A DNA stretch of 64,000 nucleotides from CAZMGV01 sp964565925 (GTDB lineage Bacteria > JAGRBM01 > JAHCIT01): contig CAZMGV010000002.1 of NCBI GenBank assembly GCA_964565925.1, positions 310,001-374,000 on the forward strand, given 5' to 3'. The notes beneath the pieces are model-generated. The model did not search any database. It worked only from the letters and a program-made list of their open reading frames with translations, and had not been told where the DNA came from. The translations under genes and the position numbers were made by a program. This document shows positions 26,281 to 34,367 of the stretch, piece by piece; within the stretch, counting starts at the first letter, position 1, and each line of letters starts with the position of its first letter.

Positions 26281-26292
26281 GTAGTATACTAC
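26281..26292. promoter_or_regulatory. Perfect palindrome upstream of the Coq4-like gene
   Basis: GTAGTATACTAC is a perfect 12-bp palindrome 41 bases before the Coq4-like start, in an AT-rich divergent gap. MarR sites are often palindromes of this kind. The inner TAGTATACTA also occurs at 29170-29179 and resembles the T-n-GT-n-AC-n-A pattern of FadR-type regulators, so either the adjacent MarR or the GntR at 55 kb could bind. Confidence 0.5.
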
Positions 26293-26332
26293 GGATCACT
26301 CGGTTGGTGCAGTAAATCAGGAGAAGACGGTT

Positions 26333-27289
26333 ATGGCCAGGATTACCGAACGGAACCTGCTCGATATACCCAAAGACTTTCTGTTGTGGGCGAAAGATCC
26401 GATCAGCGGCGAGGGCGGCATGCGGGTGGCCCGGATGGTGATGAACGCCATCGGGCCCGAATTCGAAGCGGCACGCCGCAGCTTCCGCGCGCATCCCGTC
26501 GGCAAGCGTATTCTCAAAGAGCGTCCGTCGCTTGAGCGGGCCGTTCTGGATCTGGAGCACATGGAATCGCTTCCGGGCGATACGCTCGGCCGTCGGCTCT
26601 ACGACTTCATGCACAACGACGACTACATCATCCCTGGCTACATGATCCCCGGTTTTTTCATGATGGACGGGTTCTACGAGAGCCTCGAGAAGGATGAAGA
26701 GATGGATTTCCTCCTTCACCGTTTCTTTTTTGCCTACGATCTGCACCACGTTATCGGCGGTTATGGTCCCGATCCGTGCGGCGAGGCACTTAACGCCATG
26801 TTCACGGCCGGCTGGTCCGGACTTATCTCGCGGCGGTTCTCTTACCTGACATTTTTCGGGCTGGCGGCGCTTTCCATGACGCCGAAGGTGGGCCGCAGGC
26901 GCTGGAAGTTCCTACTCGACGAAGCGTTCGAACGCGGCGCCGCCACCAGGCGTAACACCAAGCTGGCCTGCGTCTACTGGGAGGAGCTGATCGACAGACC
27001 GATCGAAGAGGGACGGAATACTATCGGCGTTCCGCCCAAATCGGTCCCCGACATGGGCACGGGCGATTGGATGACCCACAGCCGGCTCACCGAATCGGTG
27101 ATTAACAGTTTCGGCAAAATGCCGCTTCTCAAGAAGAAGGCAATGGCGCTGACCGAGGCGGTCGAGGACTACGGAATTCCCTGGCGCGACATCCTTCGGA
27201 CTCACCCCAAAACGATGGACAAGGTGGCCGTCCGCGTGATGCAGGGCCCCGCGACCCGGGAAGAGCTGCTGGGGATATTGACCCCGTAG
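26333..27289 (+). CDS. Coq4-like protein
   Basis: The 318-residue product carries the motif YDLHHVIGGYGPDPCGE around residue 140. This fits the Coq4 family metal site HDxxH-x11-E, except that the first His is Tyr. Eukaryotic Coq4 acts in ubiquinone synthesis at C1 of the ring. In bacteria, relatives occur outside ubiquinone loci. AGGAG at 26319-26323 supports the ATG. It is followed by a dienelactone hydrolase and a methyltransferase on the same strand, perhaps a short operon. Confidence 0.72.
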   Translation: MARITERNLLDIPKDFLLWAKDPISGEGGMRVARMVMNAIGPEFEAARRSFRAHPVGKRILKERPSLERAVLDLEHMESLPGDTLGRRLYDFMHNDDYIIPGYMIPGFFMMDGFYESLEKDEEMDFLLHRFFFAYDLHHVIGGYGPDPCGEALNAMFTAGWSGLISRRFSYLTFFGLAALSMTPKVGRRRWKFLLDEAFERGAATRRNTKLACVYWEELIDRPIEEGRNTIGVPPKSVPDMGTGDWMTHSRLTESVINSFGKMPLLKKKAMALTEAVEDYGIPWRDILRTHPKTMDKVAVRVMQGPATREELLGILTP

Positions 27290-27312
27290 CGCCCGGGGGA
27301 TACCTCTCCTGC

Positions 27313-28035
27313 ATGAACGTACAGAACATCTCTTTTCCGACTCGGTCCAGCGGTTCCATGCGGGGCTGGATGTGTGCCCCGGAAGGCGTCGCCGCCCGTA
27401 CGGCTCCCGGCGTGCTCGTTATTCACGAAGCGACCGGGCTCGTTGAAAACATCAAACCGGTTCTCCGCCGGTTCGCCGAAAACGGCTACGTGGCCGTGGC
27501 CCCCGACCTGTTCGACAAGCCGGGCTCTAAACCCCTGTGTGTCGCCAAGACCATGGCGGCGATGATGACCGGCACCGGCGAAGCGCTCGCCGATCTCGAA
27601 TCTGCCAAAACGTTTCTGAAAGCGCAGCCGGCGGTGGACCCGTACCGGCTGGCGGTGGCCGGGTTCTGTATGGGCGGCGGCTTCGCACTGCTGCTGGCGC
27701 TCACACCGGGAATTCAGGCGAGCGCGCCCTACTACGGAATGAGCCCTGTGTACCTGAAGCAGGCGGAACAGAGCTGTCCGGTGATTGCCAGCTACGGCGG
27801 CCGCGACCAGCTCATGCAATCGGCCTGGCCGCGCCTCGAGAAGGCGCTTGCGAAAACGGACGTTCCGCACGAGGTGAAAGTGTACCCCGAGGCGGGCCAT
27901 TCCTACTTCACGGAAGACCAGCCGGGCCTGCTGTTCCAGCTCGGCAAGCTGGGGCCGCTCAAGGGCGGCTACCGGCGCAGCGCCTCCGAGGACAGCTGGC
28001 GGCGGATGCTGGCGTTCTTCGCCGAGCACGTCTGA
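27313..28035 (+). CDS. Dienelactone hydrolase family protein
   Basis: This 240-residue alpha/beta hydrolase has the nucleophile Cys in GFCMGGG (about residue 119), Asp in GGRDQLM and His in EAGHSYF, the Cys-Asp-His triad of dienelactone hydrolase. Glu in VIHEATGL matches the residue that controls the nucleophile. It is cytoplasmic. True dienelactone hydrolases act in chloroaromatic degradation, but the family is broad and no such genes are near. It starts 23 bases after the Coq4-like gene. Confidence 0.85.
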   Translation: MNVQNISFPTRSSGSMRGWMCAPEGVAARTAPGVLVIHEATGLVENIKPVLRRFAENGYVAVAPDLFDKPGSKPLCVAKTMAAMMTGTGEALADLESAKTFLKAQPAVDPYRLAVAGFCMGGGFALLLALTPGIQASAPYYGMSPVYLKQAEQSCPVIASYGGRDQLMQSAWPRLEKALAKTDVPHEVKVYPEAGHSYFTEDQPGLLFQLGKLGPLKGGYRRSASEDSWRRMLAFFAEHV

Positions 28036-28052
28036 TACCGGAGGGACGCATG

Positions 28053-28751
28053 ATGATCGAAGAGAGTTTCCAGAGAGCCTATTCGTCCGTCAGTTTCCGC
28101 CTGTCGAAGGGAATGAAGCGTATCTACAACCGGTTCAATCTCCCGGTGGTCAGCACGGGACGTTCATTCGAGCTCTACCGCAAGATCTTTTTTGACAACC
28201 GTTCCGAAGCCGACGTTCTCGCGGAACTGCGGGGCAGGCGGATCGTGGATGTGGGCTGCGGGCTTACTCCCTATACGAGCAACTCCATGTTCCAGGCCTG
28301 CCTGAAAGCGGGTGTGGAGTTTTACGGGGTGGATCCGAAGCTCGCCAGGGGCTTCTCGTTCGACCTTCTGGACCGGGCCAATATCTATTTCGTGGGTGGC
28401 GGCCGGATGATGCCGGACGCGCCGGGGATCGAGAAGGCGCTGGGGACCTATGCCGACAGCCTGCCGTTTGAAAACAGCAGCGTCGACCTCGTGCTTTCGT
28501 CCCATGCGCTCTATGCGTGGATCGACGACGAACAGGTCCTGGCGAAGATCTTTCGGGAGTTTCTGCGCGTCCTGAAACCGGGCGGGATCGTCAGGATATT
28601 TCCCACTCCCTACTACGACCTGAATGACATCAGGGACCCGGGCCTGCGGGAGGCGATGGAGAAGTTCCGGGTGAGCCAGAAGTTCAATACCCGGCTGATC
28701 GGTACCCGGGGGATTTATCCGGGTTATCTGAGGACGTACGAGAAGCTGTAA
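28053..28751 (+). CDS. Class I SAM-dependent methyltransferase
   Basis: The 232-residue product has motif I VDVGCGLTP (about residue 65), the acidic FYGVDPK after strand 2, and LPFENSSVDLVLSSH followed by EFLRVLKPGGIVRI, which is the usual post-I/motif IV pattern. The acceptor is unknown. The ATG at 28053 spaces better from GGAGGG (28040-28045) than the ATG at 28050. It is the third gene of the Coq4-like/hydrolase set. Confidence 0.85.
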   Translation: MIEESFQRAYSSVSFRLSKGMKRIYNRFNLPVVSTGRSFELYRKIFFDNRSEADVLAELRGRRIVDVGCGLTPYTSNSMFQACLKAGVEFYGVDPKLARGFSFDLLDRANIYFVGGGRMMPDAPGIEKALGTYADSLPFENSSVDLVLSSHALYAWIDDEQVLAKIFREFLRVLKPGGIVRIFPTPYYDLNDIRDPGLREAMEKFRVSQKFNTRLIGTRGIYPGYLRTYEKL

Positions 28752-28796
28752 TGAATGACCGGGCGGCCTCCCCATTTCGTAACGGCTTTTCCCATC

Positions 28797-29158
28797 TCAG
28801 GCGGCTCCCTGTGCGGAGGCTTTGCCGAAAAAACCGACCCGTTCCATCAGAGCGGTCATGTTCTGCAGGATCTCGTCCTAAGCATCATGTGCCCGCCCTG
28901 GTCCCGCAGGAACTGCATCAGGATCGCTTCCACGTCCGGTGGCCGATGTTTAGAGTGGCGTCCCGAAATTCAGCTAGCGAACCCGGGGACGGCCTCGCCG
29001 AAGAGCCGCGAAAATCGCGGGGGCCGGTACATTCCAGAACCACTAGTCACAATCAATACGAGCATTTCTTCACAGCCGACGACCAGCCTACCAGCCTGCT
29101 CATTTCCGGATGCTGTCCCAACATTTTGGAAACCCCAAGCCCCCCAATCGAACGACAA
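28797..29158 (-). pseudogene. Frameshifted remnant of an unrecognised gene
   Basis: Reading the minus strand, protein-like segments appear in succession in different frames: RFSRLFGEAVPGFA, then EFRDATLNIGHR, then DVEAILMQFLRDQGGHMM, then DEILQNMTALMERVGFFGKA ending at a TGA (28797-28799). The pieces are collinear and end in a plausible C-terminus, as expected from one gene broken by at least three indels. I do not recognise the family. Sequencing errors are an alternative, but the surrounding genes are intact. Confidence 0.4.
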
Positions 29159-29164
29159 ACTTGT

Positions 29165-29180
29165 ATATCTAGTATACTAT
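29165..29180. promoter_or_regulatory. GntR-like inverted repeat
   Basis: ATATCTAGTATACTAT contains the perfect palindrome TAGTATACTA (29170-29179), identical to the core at 26282-26291 and close to the ATAACTAGTATCATAG sites around the GntR gene at 55 kb. It lies 250 bases before the ACAD operon. Confidence 0.4.
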
Positions 29181-29306
29181 TTTATTCTGATCATGGAATC
29201 TTGGAGTCCTCTTTCATTGCTCGTATTTTCCCAAATTCTCAAGTATTATTAAATATATGGCTACTTTATAGTGAAAAACTCAATCAAAATAAATTGACCG
29301 CGTAAC

Positions 29307-29326
29307 ATAACTAGTACACTATATAT
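29307..29326. promoter_or_regulatory. GntR-like operator upstream of the ACAD operon
   Basis: ATAACTAGTACACTATATAT shares its first ten bases, and 15 of 20 overall, with the perfect inverted repeat at 55035-55054. The inner TAGT-AC-ACTA is itself an inverted repeat. It lies eight bases after a TTGACC (29294-29299) and 104 before the first ACAD start, a position suited to repression. The GntR protein at 55080-55814 is the proposed ligand-responsive binder. Confidence 0.55.
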
Positions 29327-29429
29327 TCGCTGAAGGGCGAGGTGAAGTGCGTCACGGCGCTTAGTGCCGCCTTTGGCCCGCACACCGATTTACCTGAGTT
29401 GAAACGGCCGGGATCACGAGGGAGCGATC

Positions 29430-30662
29430 ATGCGCGAAAGAAGCCGGAATGACACATCCGAGCAGGCGGAATTCCGCGAATATTGCCGTAACTGGCTGAC
29501 GGAAAACCGGCCGCCCAAGCCCGATTTTCGGATGCCCCAGTCCGCGCTGGAGATCATGAGTGACGTGCAGCGGGTCTACCTGCAGGACTGGCAGAAGAAA
29601 TGTTACGACGCGGGGCTCATCGGCTGTGATTATCCGAAAGAATACGGCGGTGGCGGCAAGGACAACCTGCAACGCATCGCCAACGAAGAAATGAAGCGGG
29701 CGAATACGCCGTTCCTCATCCAGGCGATCGGGCTGGGAATGGTGGCGCCGACGATCCTTCATCACGGAACCGAGGAGGTGAAGAGACGCTACATCCCGAA
29801 AATCCTCTCAGGCCAGGAGATATGGTGCCAGGGGTTTTCCGAGCCGGGTGCCGGAAGCGACCTGTCCAATGTCCAGACCTCCGCAGAGAAGAAGGGCGAC
29901 AAATGGATCATAAACGGCCACAAGGTCTGGACCACACTTGGCCACGTCGCACAATACATGATTCTGCTGGCCCGACACGAGAAGTCTGACAAGTACAAGG
30001 GCCTCACCTACTTCCTCGTGCCCATCGAAGGGCATAAGGGCGTAACCGTCCGGCCGCTCATCAAAATGACCGGTGAGACCGGCTTCAACGAGGTGCTTTT
30101 CGAGGACGTCGAGGTGCCCGACACCATGCGTCTTGACGAAGTAGGTAAAGGCTGGGAAGTGGCCATGACGACGCTGCTACATGAGCGCGGTGCCGGCAAG
30201 CTGACCACCCCGAGCGCAGGAGGCGCTGGCGGCGCCAGCGAAACCATCGGTCGGAGTGCCTACCAGCTCATCGACCTGGCGAAAGAGTGCAAGCGAAGTG
30301 GACGGTCCGCGATTCAGGATCCAGTCCTGCGCGACCAGATCGTCGAGAGCCTCATCAACGAAGCGGCCATCCGCCAGAATGCGCGCCGGTCGCGGGTGCC
30401 CGCACTCAACGACAACCTGATGCGCCTGGATCTTCAGTTGAAACTCCTGACCACCGAGCACCCGCAACGTTGCAGCGCACTCGCGATGGAGATCCAGGGC
30501 CAGCGAAGCTCGCTTTACATCGGAGACGTAAACGCTCCGGCAGAGGGACGCTGGCCGCTCGCCTATATGAATACCTACGGTGCAACCATCGCCGGCGGCA
30601 CCAGCGAAGTGCAGCGCAACATTCTGGGCGAGCGTGTGCTGGGCATGCCCAAATCGAAGTAA
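29430..30662 (+). CDS. Acyl-CoA dehydrogenase, first copy
   Basis: This 410-residue flavoenzyme has the ACAD pattern: WCQGFSEPGAGSDLSNVQT in the FAD/substrate region, WIINGHKVWTT, and the C-terminal AGGTSEVQRNILGERVLGMP. It is of the large-subunit type seen in heteromeric steroid ACADs (FadE26/FadE28-type). It should introduce an alpha,beta double bond into an acyl-CoA. GGAG precedes the ATG. The next gene is a close paralogue. Confidence 0.92.
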   Translation: MRERSRNDTSEQAEFREYCRNWLTENRPPKPDFRMPQSALEIMSDVQRVYLQDWQKKCYDAGLIGCDYPKEYGGGGKDNLQRIANEEMKRANTPFLIQAIGLGMVAPTILHHGTEEVKRRYIPKILSGQEIWCQGFSEPGAGSDLSNVQTSAEKKGDKWIINGHKVWTTLGHVAQYMILLARHEKSDKYKGLTYFLVPIEGHKGVTVRPLIKMTGETGFNEVLFEDVEVPDTMRLDEVGKGWEVAMTTLLHERGAGKLTTPSAGGAGGASETIGRSAYQLIDLAKECKRSGRSAIQDPVLRDQIVESLINEAAIRQNARRSRVPALNDNLMRLDLQLKLLTTEHPQRCSALAMEIQGQRSSLYIGDVNAPAEGRWPLAYMNTYGATIAGGTSEVQRNILGERVLGMPKSK

Positions 30663-30727
30663 GTCGCCGCGGGCGCCCCTTTCCAGATACACGGCATCAT
30701 CATCGACGCGATACGGAAGGAACCACA

Positions 30728-31951
30728 ATGTCCGAAACGAAGAAAGACACCCCGGAACAGGCGGAGTTTCGCGCCTACTGCGCGAAATGGCTTGCCGAGA
30801 ACAAGCCGCAAAAGCCGAGCTTCCGGTTGCCCCAGTCAGGTCTGGAAGTGATGACCGACGAACAGCGCATCTACCTGCAGGCCTGGCAGAAGAAATGCTA
30901 CGACGCGGGGCTCATCGGCTGCGATTATCCCAAGGAATATGGCGGGGGCGGGCGCAAGAATTTCCAGCGTATCGCCAACCAGGAGATGTCACGCGCGCAG
31001 GTGCCGCTTCTCATCCAGATCATCGGGCTCGGAATGGCCGCGCCGACGATCCTCCATCATGGCAGCGAAGAGGTGAAGAAACGGTATCTACCCAAGCTCC
31101 TTTCCGGCGCGGAGATCTGGTGCCAGGGGTTTTCGGAGCCGGGCGCGGGTAGTGACCTCGCCAACGTACAGAGCTTCGTCGAAAAGAAGGGCGACAAGTG
31201 GATACTCAACGGTCATAAGGTCTGGACCTCTCTGGCCCATTTCGCCGACTATATGATCATCCTCACTCGTCATGACAAATCGGATAAGTACGAGGGGCTC
31301 ACCTATTTCATCGTCCCCATCAAGGGACACAAGGGCGTCACCGTGCGCCCTCTGATCAAGATCACCGGCGAGACCGGCTTCAACGAGGTGATCTTCGAGG
31401 ATGCCGAGATCCCCGACAGCCTGCGCCTTGATGAAGTGGGCAAGGGCTGGACTGTGGCCATGACGACGCTGCTCCATGAGCGCGGTGCGGCGCCGCTCGT
31501 CACCCCGAGCGCGGGCTCCGGCGGAGGGGACACTGTCGGCCGCAGTGCGCGAGAACTCGTCCCTCTTGCCAAGGAGTGCAGGCGAAATGGCAGGCCGGCA
31601 GCCGAAGATCCGATACTTCGCGACAGGATCGTCCGGATGCTCATTGAGGAAGAGGGCTTTACCCAGAATATGCGGCGCGCGCGCGTGCAGGCACTTACCG
31701 ACCATCCCATGCGTATCCCGCTGCAGGGAAAGGTCGTGATCAGCGAGTTCATGCAGCGCGTGGGCGAGCTGGGGATAGAAATCGCCGGGCAGAGGAGTTC
31801 GCTCTATCTGGGCGATCCCAATGCCCCGGCAGGCGGAGGCTGGCCGCTCTCCTATATGAACTCCTACGGCGCCACCATCGCCGCGGGTACCAGCGAAGTG
31901 CAACGAAACATCCTGGGCGAGCGCGTACTCGGCATGCCCAAGTCGAAATAA
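30728..31951 (+). CDS. Acyl-CoA dehydrogenase, second copy
   Basis: The 407-residue product is collinear and highly similar to the preceding ACAD, sharing CYDAGLIGCDYPKEYGGGG, WCQGFSEPGAGSDL and TSEVQRNILGERVLGMPKSK. The copies differ most in the middle of the C-terminal half, so they arose by tandem duplication and may have different acyl preferences. It starts 65 bases after the first copy and 16 bases before the third ACAD gene. The function is alpha,beta-dehydrogenation of an acyl-CoA. Confidence 0.92.
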   Translation: MSETKKDTPEQAEFRAYCAKWLAENKPQKPSFRLPQSGLEVMTDEQRIYLQAWQKKCYDAGLIGCDYPKEYGGGGRKNFQRIANQEMSRAQVPLLIQIIGLGMAAPTILHHGSEEVKKRYLPKLLSGAEIWCQGFSEPGAGSDLANVQSFVEKKGDKWILNGHKVWTSLAHFADYMIILTRHDKSDKYEGLTYFIVPIKGHKGVTVRPLIKITGETGFNEVIFEDAEIPDSLRLDEVGKGWTVAMTTLLHERGAAPLVTPSAGSGGGDTVGRSARELVPLAKECRRNGRPAAEDPILRDRIVRMLIEEEGFTQNMRRARVQALTDHPMRIPLQGKVVISEFMQRVGELGIEIAGQRSSLYLGDPNAPAGGGWPLSYMNSYGATIAAGTSEVQRNILGERVLGMPKSK

Positions 31952-31967
31952 CGGGAAGGAAAACAAA

Positions 31968-33098
31968 ATGGCACAGCCCAAAGACTTCGGATTCGGTGAT
32001 GACGAGAAAATGCTGCGGACGTCGGCTAAGAAATTTCTGGCCGAGCACTGCAACGTGGAGAAACTACGCGCCCTGGTGGCGGGAAACCACGATCCCGACC
32101 GCAAGCCCGAGTGCAGGTGGGATGAGTCCCAGTGGAACAAGGCCGTCGAACTGGGATGGACCGCGCTGGCCGTTCCCGAGGAGGCCGGCGGGGTAGGCAT
32201 GCGCATGGTGGCCGTGGCCGCCCTGGCCGAGGAGATCGGTCGCGCGGCCTGGCCCTCGCCGCTCATAGATACGATACTTTCGACGCTTGTCCTTCGCGAG
32301 TGCGGTAGCGATAAAGCCCGGGCCTGGCTCGGCAAGATCGCCGAGGGCGACTCCATGTCGCTCGCCATTACGAACGCCGATGGTTCCTGGGAGCCCGGCG
32401 ACACCGACGTTACCTTCAGCGGCGGCAAGCTCTCGGGCACCGCGAGCTTTGTGCAGAACGCACGCAAGGTGAGGCACTTCCTCGTCTCGGCGAAGGAGGG
32501 CGGCAAGGTCTCCCTCCACGTCGTGAATGCCGGGGCCGCCGGCGTGAAGATTGAACCTGACCGGATCGTGGATCTCACCCGCGACCAGGCCCGCGTCACC
32601 TTCAAGGACGTTGAACCCGCTGCCACCGTTTCCAGCGACGGCGCCAAGGCCATCAGCGCGGCTACGCCGGGTATCCTCACCGTGATCAGCGCCGACCTGG
32701 TGGGCGCTGGCGAGTGGCTCCTTCAGACCACCAACGAATACGCCAAGGTACGCGTGCAGTTCGACCGCCCCATCGGGTTTTTCCAGGCGGTCAAGCACGG
32801 CATTGTCAATGTGATGCTCGACATCGACAAGGCCCGAAGCCTTATGTACAACGCCGCATGCGCAATCGATGCCGAGCCAGAGAACGCCGAGGTCTTCGCT
32901 AGAATGGCCAAGGCCAAGGCGAGCGATGCCGGCACCTTCGCCGGCGACCGCGCCGTCCAGTACCACGGCGGGATCGGTTTCACCTGGGAATGCGACGTGC
33001 ACATCTACTTCAAGCGAAACCGGCACAACCAGTTCCTCTTCGGCGACTCGATCTATCAGCGCCGCATTCTCGCTGAAAAGCTCATCGACGCGGCCTGA
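31968..33098 (+). CDS. Acyl-CoA dehydrogenase, small divergent subunit
   Basis: This 376-residue ACAD is divergent from the two upstream copies. It ends with VQYHGGIGFTWECDVHIYFKRN, typical of the partner subunit in heteromeric ACADs such as FadE27/FadE29. Mycobacterial steroid ACADs work as alpha2beta2 tetramers made from adjacent genes, so this protein probably pairs with one or both of the preceding ACADs (inference). A terminator follows its stop. Confidence 0.9.
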   Translation: MAQPKDFGFGDDEKMLRTSAKKFLAEHCNVEKLRALVAGNHDPDRKPECRWDESQWNKAVELGWTALAVPEEAGGVGMRMVAVAALAEEIGRAAWPSPLIDTILSTLVLRECGSDKARAWLGKIAEGDSMSLAITNADGSWEPGDTDVTFSGGKLSGTASFVQNARKVRHFLVSAKEGGKVSLHVVNAGAAGVKIEPDRIVDLTRDQARVTFKDVEPAATVSSDGAKAISAATPGILTVISADLVGAGEWLLQTTNEYAKVRVQFDRPIGFFQAVKHGIVNVMLDIDKARSLMYNAACAIDAEPENAEVFARMAKAKASDAGTFAGDRAVQYHGGIGFTWECDVHIYFKRNRHNQFLFGDSIYQRRILAEKLIDAA

Positions 33099-33122
33099 CG
33101 GACTTCATTTGGCTCGCGGAGC

Positions 33123-33155
33123 AGCCTGCCCCGAAAGGGGCGGGCTGTTTGCTTT
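33123..33155 (+). terminator. Intrinsic terminator after the ACAD operon
   Basis: AGCCTGCCCC (33123-33132) and GGGGCGGGCT (33137-33146) form a ten-pair stem with one U-G pair around a GAAA loop, followed by GTTTGCTTT. It separates the + strand ACAD operon from the convergent crotonase gene, whose stop is at 33190. Confidence 0.85.
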
Positions 33156-33189
33156 AGAAGGAGTTCGACCCAGAGGAATCCGGGCCCGA

Positions 33190-33954
33190 TTATTTGAACT
33201 TGCTCGTCATCCGCGCCATGCGTTCCTTGAAATCCGGCATATCCGCTGTCCGGCCGCCGAGCCTGGCTTCGAGCTCGAGTTGTTCTTCAAAGGAATTGTC
33301 GTAGGAGCCCATGTAGGCTTCGCGAATGAGCTGCATGGAATCGGCGCTGCCGGCGATCTGCTTCGCGATTTCCAGCGCACCCTTGTGCAGCTCGCCCGCA
33401 TTTTCGTAGAGCCGGTTAACAAGGCCCCACTCGAATGCTTTCTGGGCATCCAGTTTTTCCATCAAGTAGGACATCTCGAAGGCCCGGTTCCTGCCGATGA
33501 GGCGCGGGAGGATATGGCTCGCGCCGCCTTCTACTACCAAGCCGAGTTTGGCAAAAACCAGATGGAAATAGGCCTCCTTGCTGGCGAGGATCAGGTCTCC
33601 GCAGACCGCCAGACTGACACCGATCCCCACGGCGCCGCCCTGCACAGCGGTGATCAGGGGGACTTTCTGTCGTTTGAGCGATGCAAAGAGCGGGTTGTAT
33701 TCATTGCGCAGCAGCAGCTCACCGCTCTTCCATTTCTTGTTGAGCGAGGTATCGGAGAAGTCGCCACCCGCACAGAAGGTTTCCCCGTCGGCCGTGAGCA
33801 GGACGCAGCGAACCCCATTGCTCGGTTTGCCTATTTCTACGAGAACCTGCCCCAGTTCATCCAGCATGGTCGGACTCAAGGCGTTGCGCTTCTCGGGCCT
33901 CGCAAGCGTGACGACGGCTACTTGATCAACTATCTCGAATCTCACTTGTACCAT
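33190..33954 (-). CDS. Enoyl-CoA hydratase/isomerase family protein
   Basis: The 254-residue crotonase has the CoA-binding ADGETFCAGGDF segment and QGGAVGIGVSLAVCGDLILA, which forms the oxyanion hole. The Glu usually found in the G-x-ELA segment of true hydratases is Ser here, and FAKLGLVVEGGAS resembles isomerase-type members. Hydration versus isomerisation cannot be decided. It is the last gene of the 11-gene minus-strand operon, following the DUF35 gene by 11 bases. Confidence 0.88.
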   Translation of the reverse strand: MVQVRFEIVDQVAVVTLARPEKRNALSPTMLDELGQVLVEIGKPSNGVRCVLLTADGETFCAGGDFSDTSLNKKWKSGELLLRNEYNPLFASLKRQKVPLITAVQGGAVGIGVSLAVCGDLILASKEAYFHLVFAKLGLVVEGGASHILPRLIGRNRAFEMSYLMEKLDAQKAFEWGLVNRLYENAGELHKGALEIAKQIAGSADSMQLIREAYMGSYDNSFEEQLELEARLGGRTADMPDFKERMARMTSKFK

Positions 33955-33965
33955 CAGAGCAGTCC

Positions 33966-34367
33966 TTACACCGGCTCAAAGAGCGGGAGATTCTTGCCGT
34001 CGGGAAGCGCTTCCCAGGCGACGCGGACTTTCATCCCCACTCGCCCCTCGCCCGGTTTGCAGCCAACCAGGTTGCTCAGCATCCGCACGCCTTCGCGCAG
34101 TTCCACGATCGCCACGGCGTAGGGAATCTGGCCCGCCATCATAGGGTTTCCGGGCTTGTGCATCACGCTGATGGCGTAGATGGTGCCCTCTCCTGAAACA
34201 TTTTCCCAGCTCAGTGACTCGCCGAAGCAATGCGGGCAGAAATCGCGGGGGTAGAAGACAAACTTTTCGCAACTCTCACAGCGCTGGAGAACGAGACGCT
34301 TCGTTTTCGTCGCCTCCCAGAAGGGCGCCGCCACCTCAGAGGTTCCAATAATTGCGCGCAGGCTCAC
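33966..34367 (-). CDS. Zn-ribbon/OB-fold (DUF35) partner of thiolase-like aldolase
   Basis: This 133-residue protein has a rubredoxin-like zinc ribbon (CESC ... CPHC, about residues 30-51) and a C-terminal OB-fold (GEGTIYAISVMHKPGNP, YAVAIVELREGVRM). Proteins of this type bind thiolase-like enzymes; in cholesterol degradation the DUF35 domain of ChsH2 binds the aldolase Ltp2. Here the GTG start overlaps the upstream aldolase stop (GTGA at 34367-34364), which fits complex formation. Confidence 0.88.
   Translation of the reverse strand: MSLRAIIGTSEVAAPFWEATKTKRLVLQRCESCEKFVFYPRDFCPHCFGESLSWENVSGEGTIYAISVMHKPGNPMMAGQIPYAVAIVELREGVRMLSNLVGCKPGEGRVGMKVRVAWEALPDGKNLPLFEPV

Larger units (their letters stand above)
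29060..29429. other. AT-rich intergenic tract upstream of the ACAD operon
   Basis: No gene is seen. Base composition drops sharply: only 15 of the 60 bases 29221-29280 are G or C, in an otherwise GC-rich window. The tract contains two GntR-like sites (29165-29180 and 29307-29326) and a TTGACC at 29294-29299 that may be a -35 element. Together with the decayed gene before it, this looks like an island boundary or foreign insertion scar. Confidence 0.6.
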
